Origin: CS4-C045 sp964347545
GTDB taxonomy: Bacteria > Planctomycetota > Planctomycetia > Pirellulales > UBA7805
Assembly: GCA_964347545.1 (NCBI GenBank)
Contig: CAYFZZ010000037.1
Span: 1 to 5,262 of the forward strand
Reading direction: 5' to 3'
DNA: 5,262 bases
The position numbers were made by a program, and so were the translations under genes. Every line of letters begins with the position of its first letter. The stretch's first letter is position 1. Shown in pieces: positions 5,249-5,262 of the stretch. The notes below the pieces were generated by a model, which saw only the letters and a program-made list of their open reading frames with translations, was not told the DNA's origin and ran no database searches.

Positions 5249-5262
5249 GTTTTCTACAGAGC
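5247..5262 (-). repeat. Right terminal inverted repeat
   Basis: GGGTTTTCTACAGAGC, the exact reverse complement of 5068-5083; it ends on the last base of the window. Confidence 0.9.

Larger units (their letters stand above)
5068..5262. mobile_element. MITE/REPIN-like 195-base element with 16-base terminal inverted repeats
   Basis: GCTCTGTAGAAAACCC (5068-5083) and its exact reverse complement (5247-5262) bound a stretch with no ORF I can support. Inside lie a second long imperfect inverted repeat (5111-5222), hexamer-period DNA, and a small hairpin next to each end. This plan, terminal inverted repeats without a transposase, is that of a non-autonomous transposable element or of a paired REP (REPIN/BIME) element; the GTAG tetranucleotide near each end recalls REP sequences. 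The right end coincides with the window edge, so neither a target-site duplication nor further extension can be checked. It fills most of the gene-free stretch 5027-5262. Confidence 0.5.

Overview
The window is GC-rich DNA that most resembles a member of the Planctomycetota, probably near Pirellulaceae. This is inference from the style of the large uncharacterised protein at the left, the GTG starts without Shine-Dalgarno sites, and the hexamer-rich (CGAGTA/CGAGCA/CGATTA) intergenic DNA at the right. No rRNA or other taxonomic marker is present.

Layout: (1) 1-1542, plus strand: the C-terminal 513 residues of a large protein of unknown function, open at the left edge. (2) 1543-1755: a short convergent intergenic region with a terminator-like hairpin for each flanking gene. 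(3) 4018 down to 1756, minus strand: a likely two-gene operon with a dGTPase-like HD-domain triphosphohydrolase (2852-4018) followed, after 61 bases, by a four-helix membrane protein with PIN and TRAM domains of the YacL type (1756-2790). (4) 4019-4267: the divergent region. It holds a possible minus-strand promoter and a candidate 50-residue proline-rich small ORF (4116-4268). That small ORF has a good ribosome binding site, and its TGA overlaps the ATG of the next gene. (5) 4268-5026, plus strand: scpA, the kleisin subunit of the SMC-ScpAB chromosome condensation complex. (6) 5027-5262: no gene. A GC hairpin just after scpA is followed by a 195-base element with perfect 16-base terminal inverted repeats. 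Inside the element are two inverted copies of a hexamer-rich unit and two small hairpins that differ in sequence but not in shape.

The three recognised genes are housekeeping types: dNTP pool control, an RNA/DNA-binding nuclease-like membrane protein, and chromosome segregation. The parts worth a second look are the possible translationally coupled polyproline leader ORF in front of scpA and the structured repeat element after it. The element looks like a MITE or REPIN-type non-autonomous repeat. It ends exactly at the window edge, so its right flank cannot be seen.
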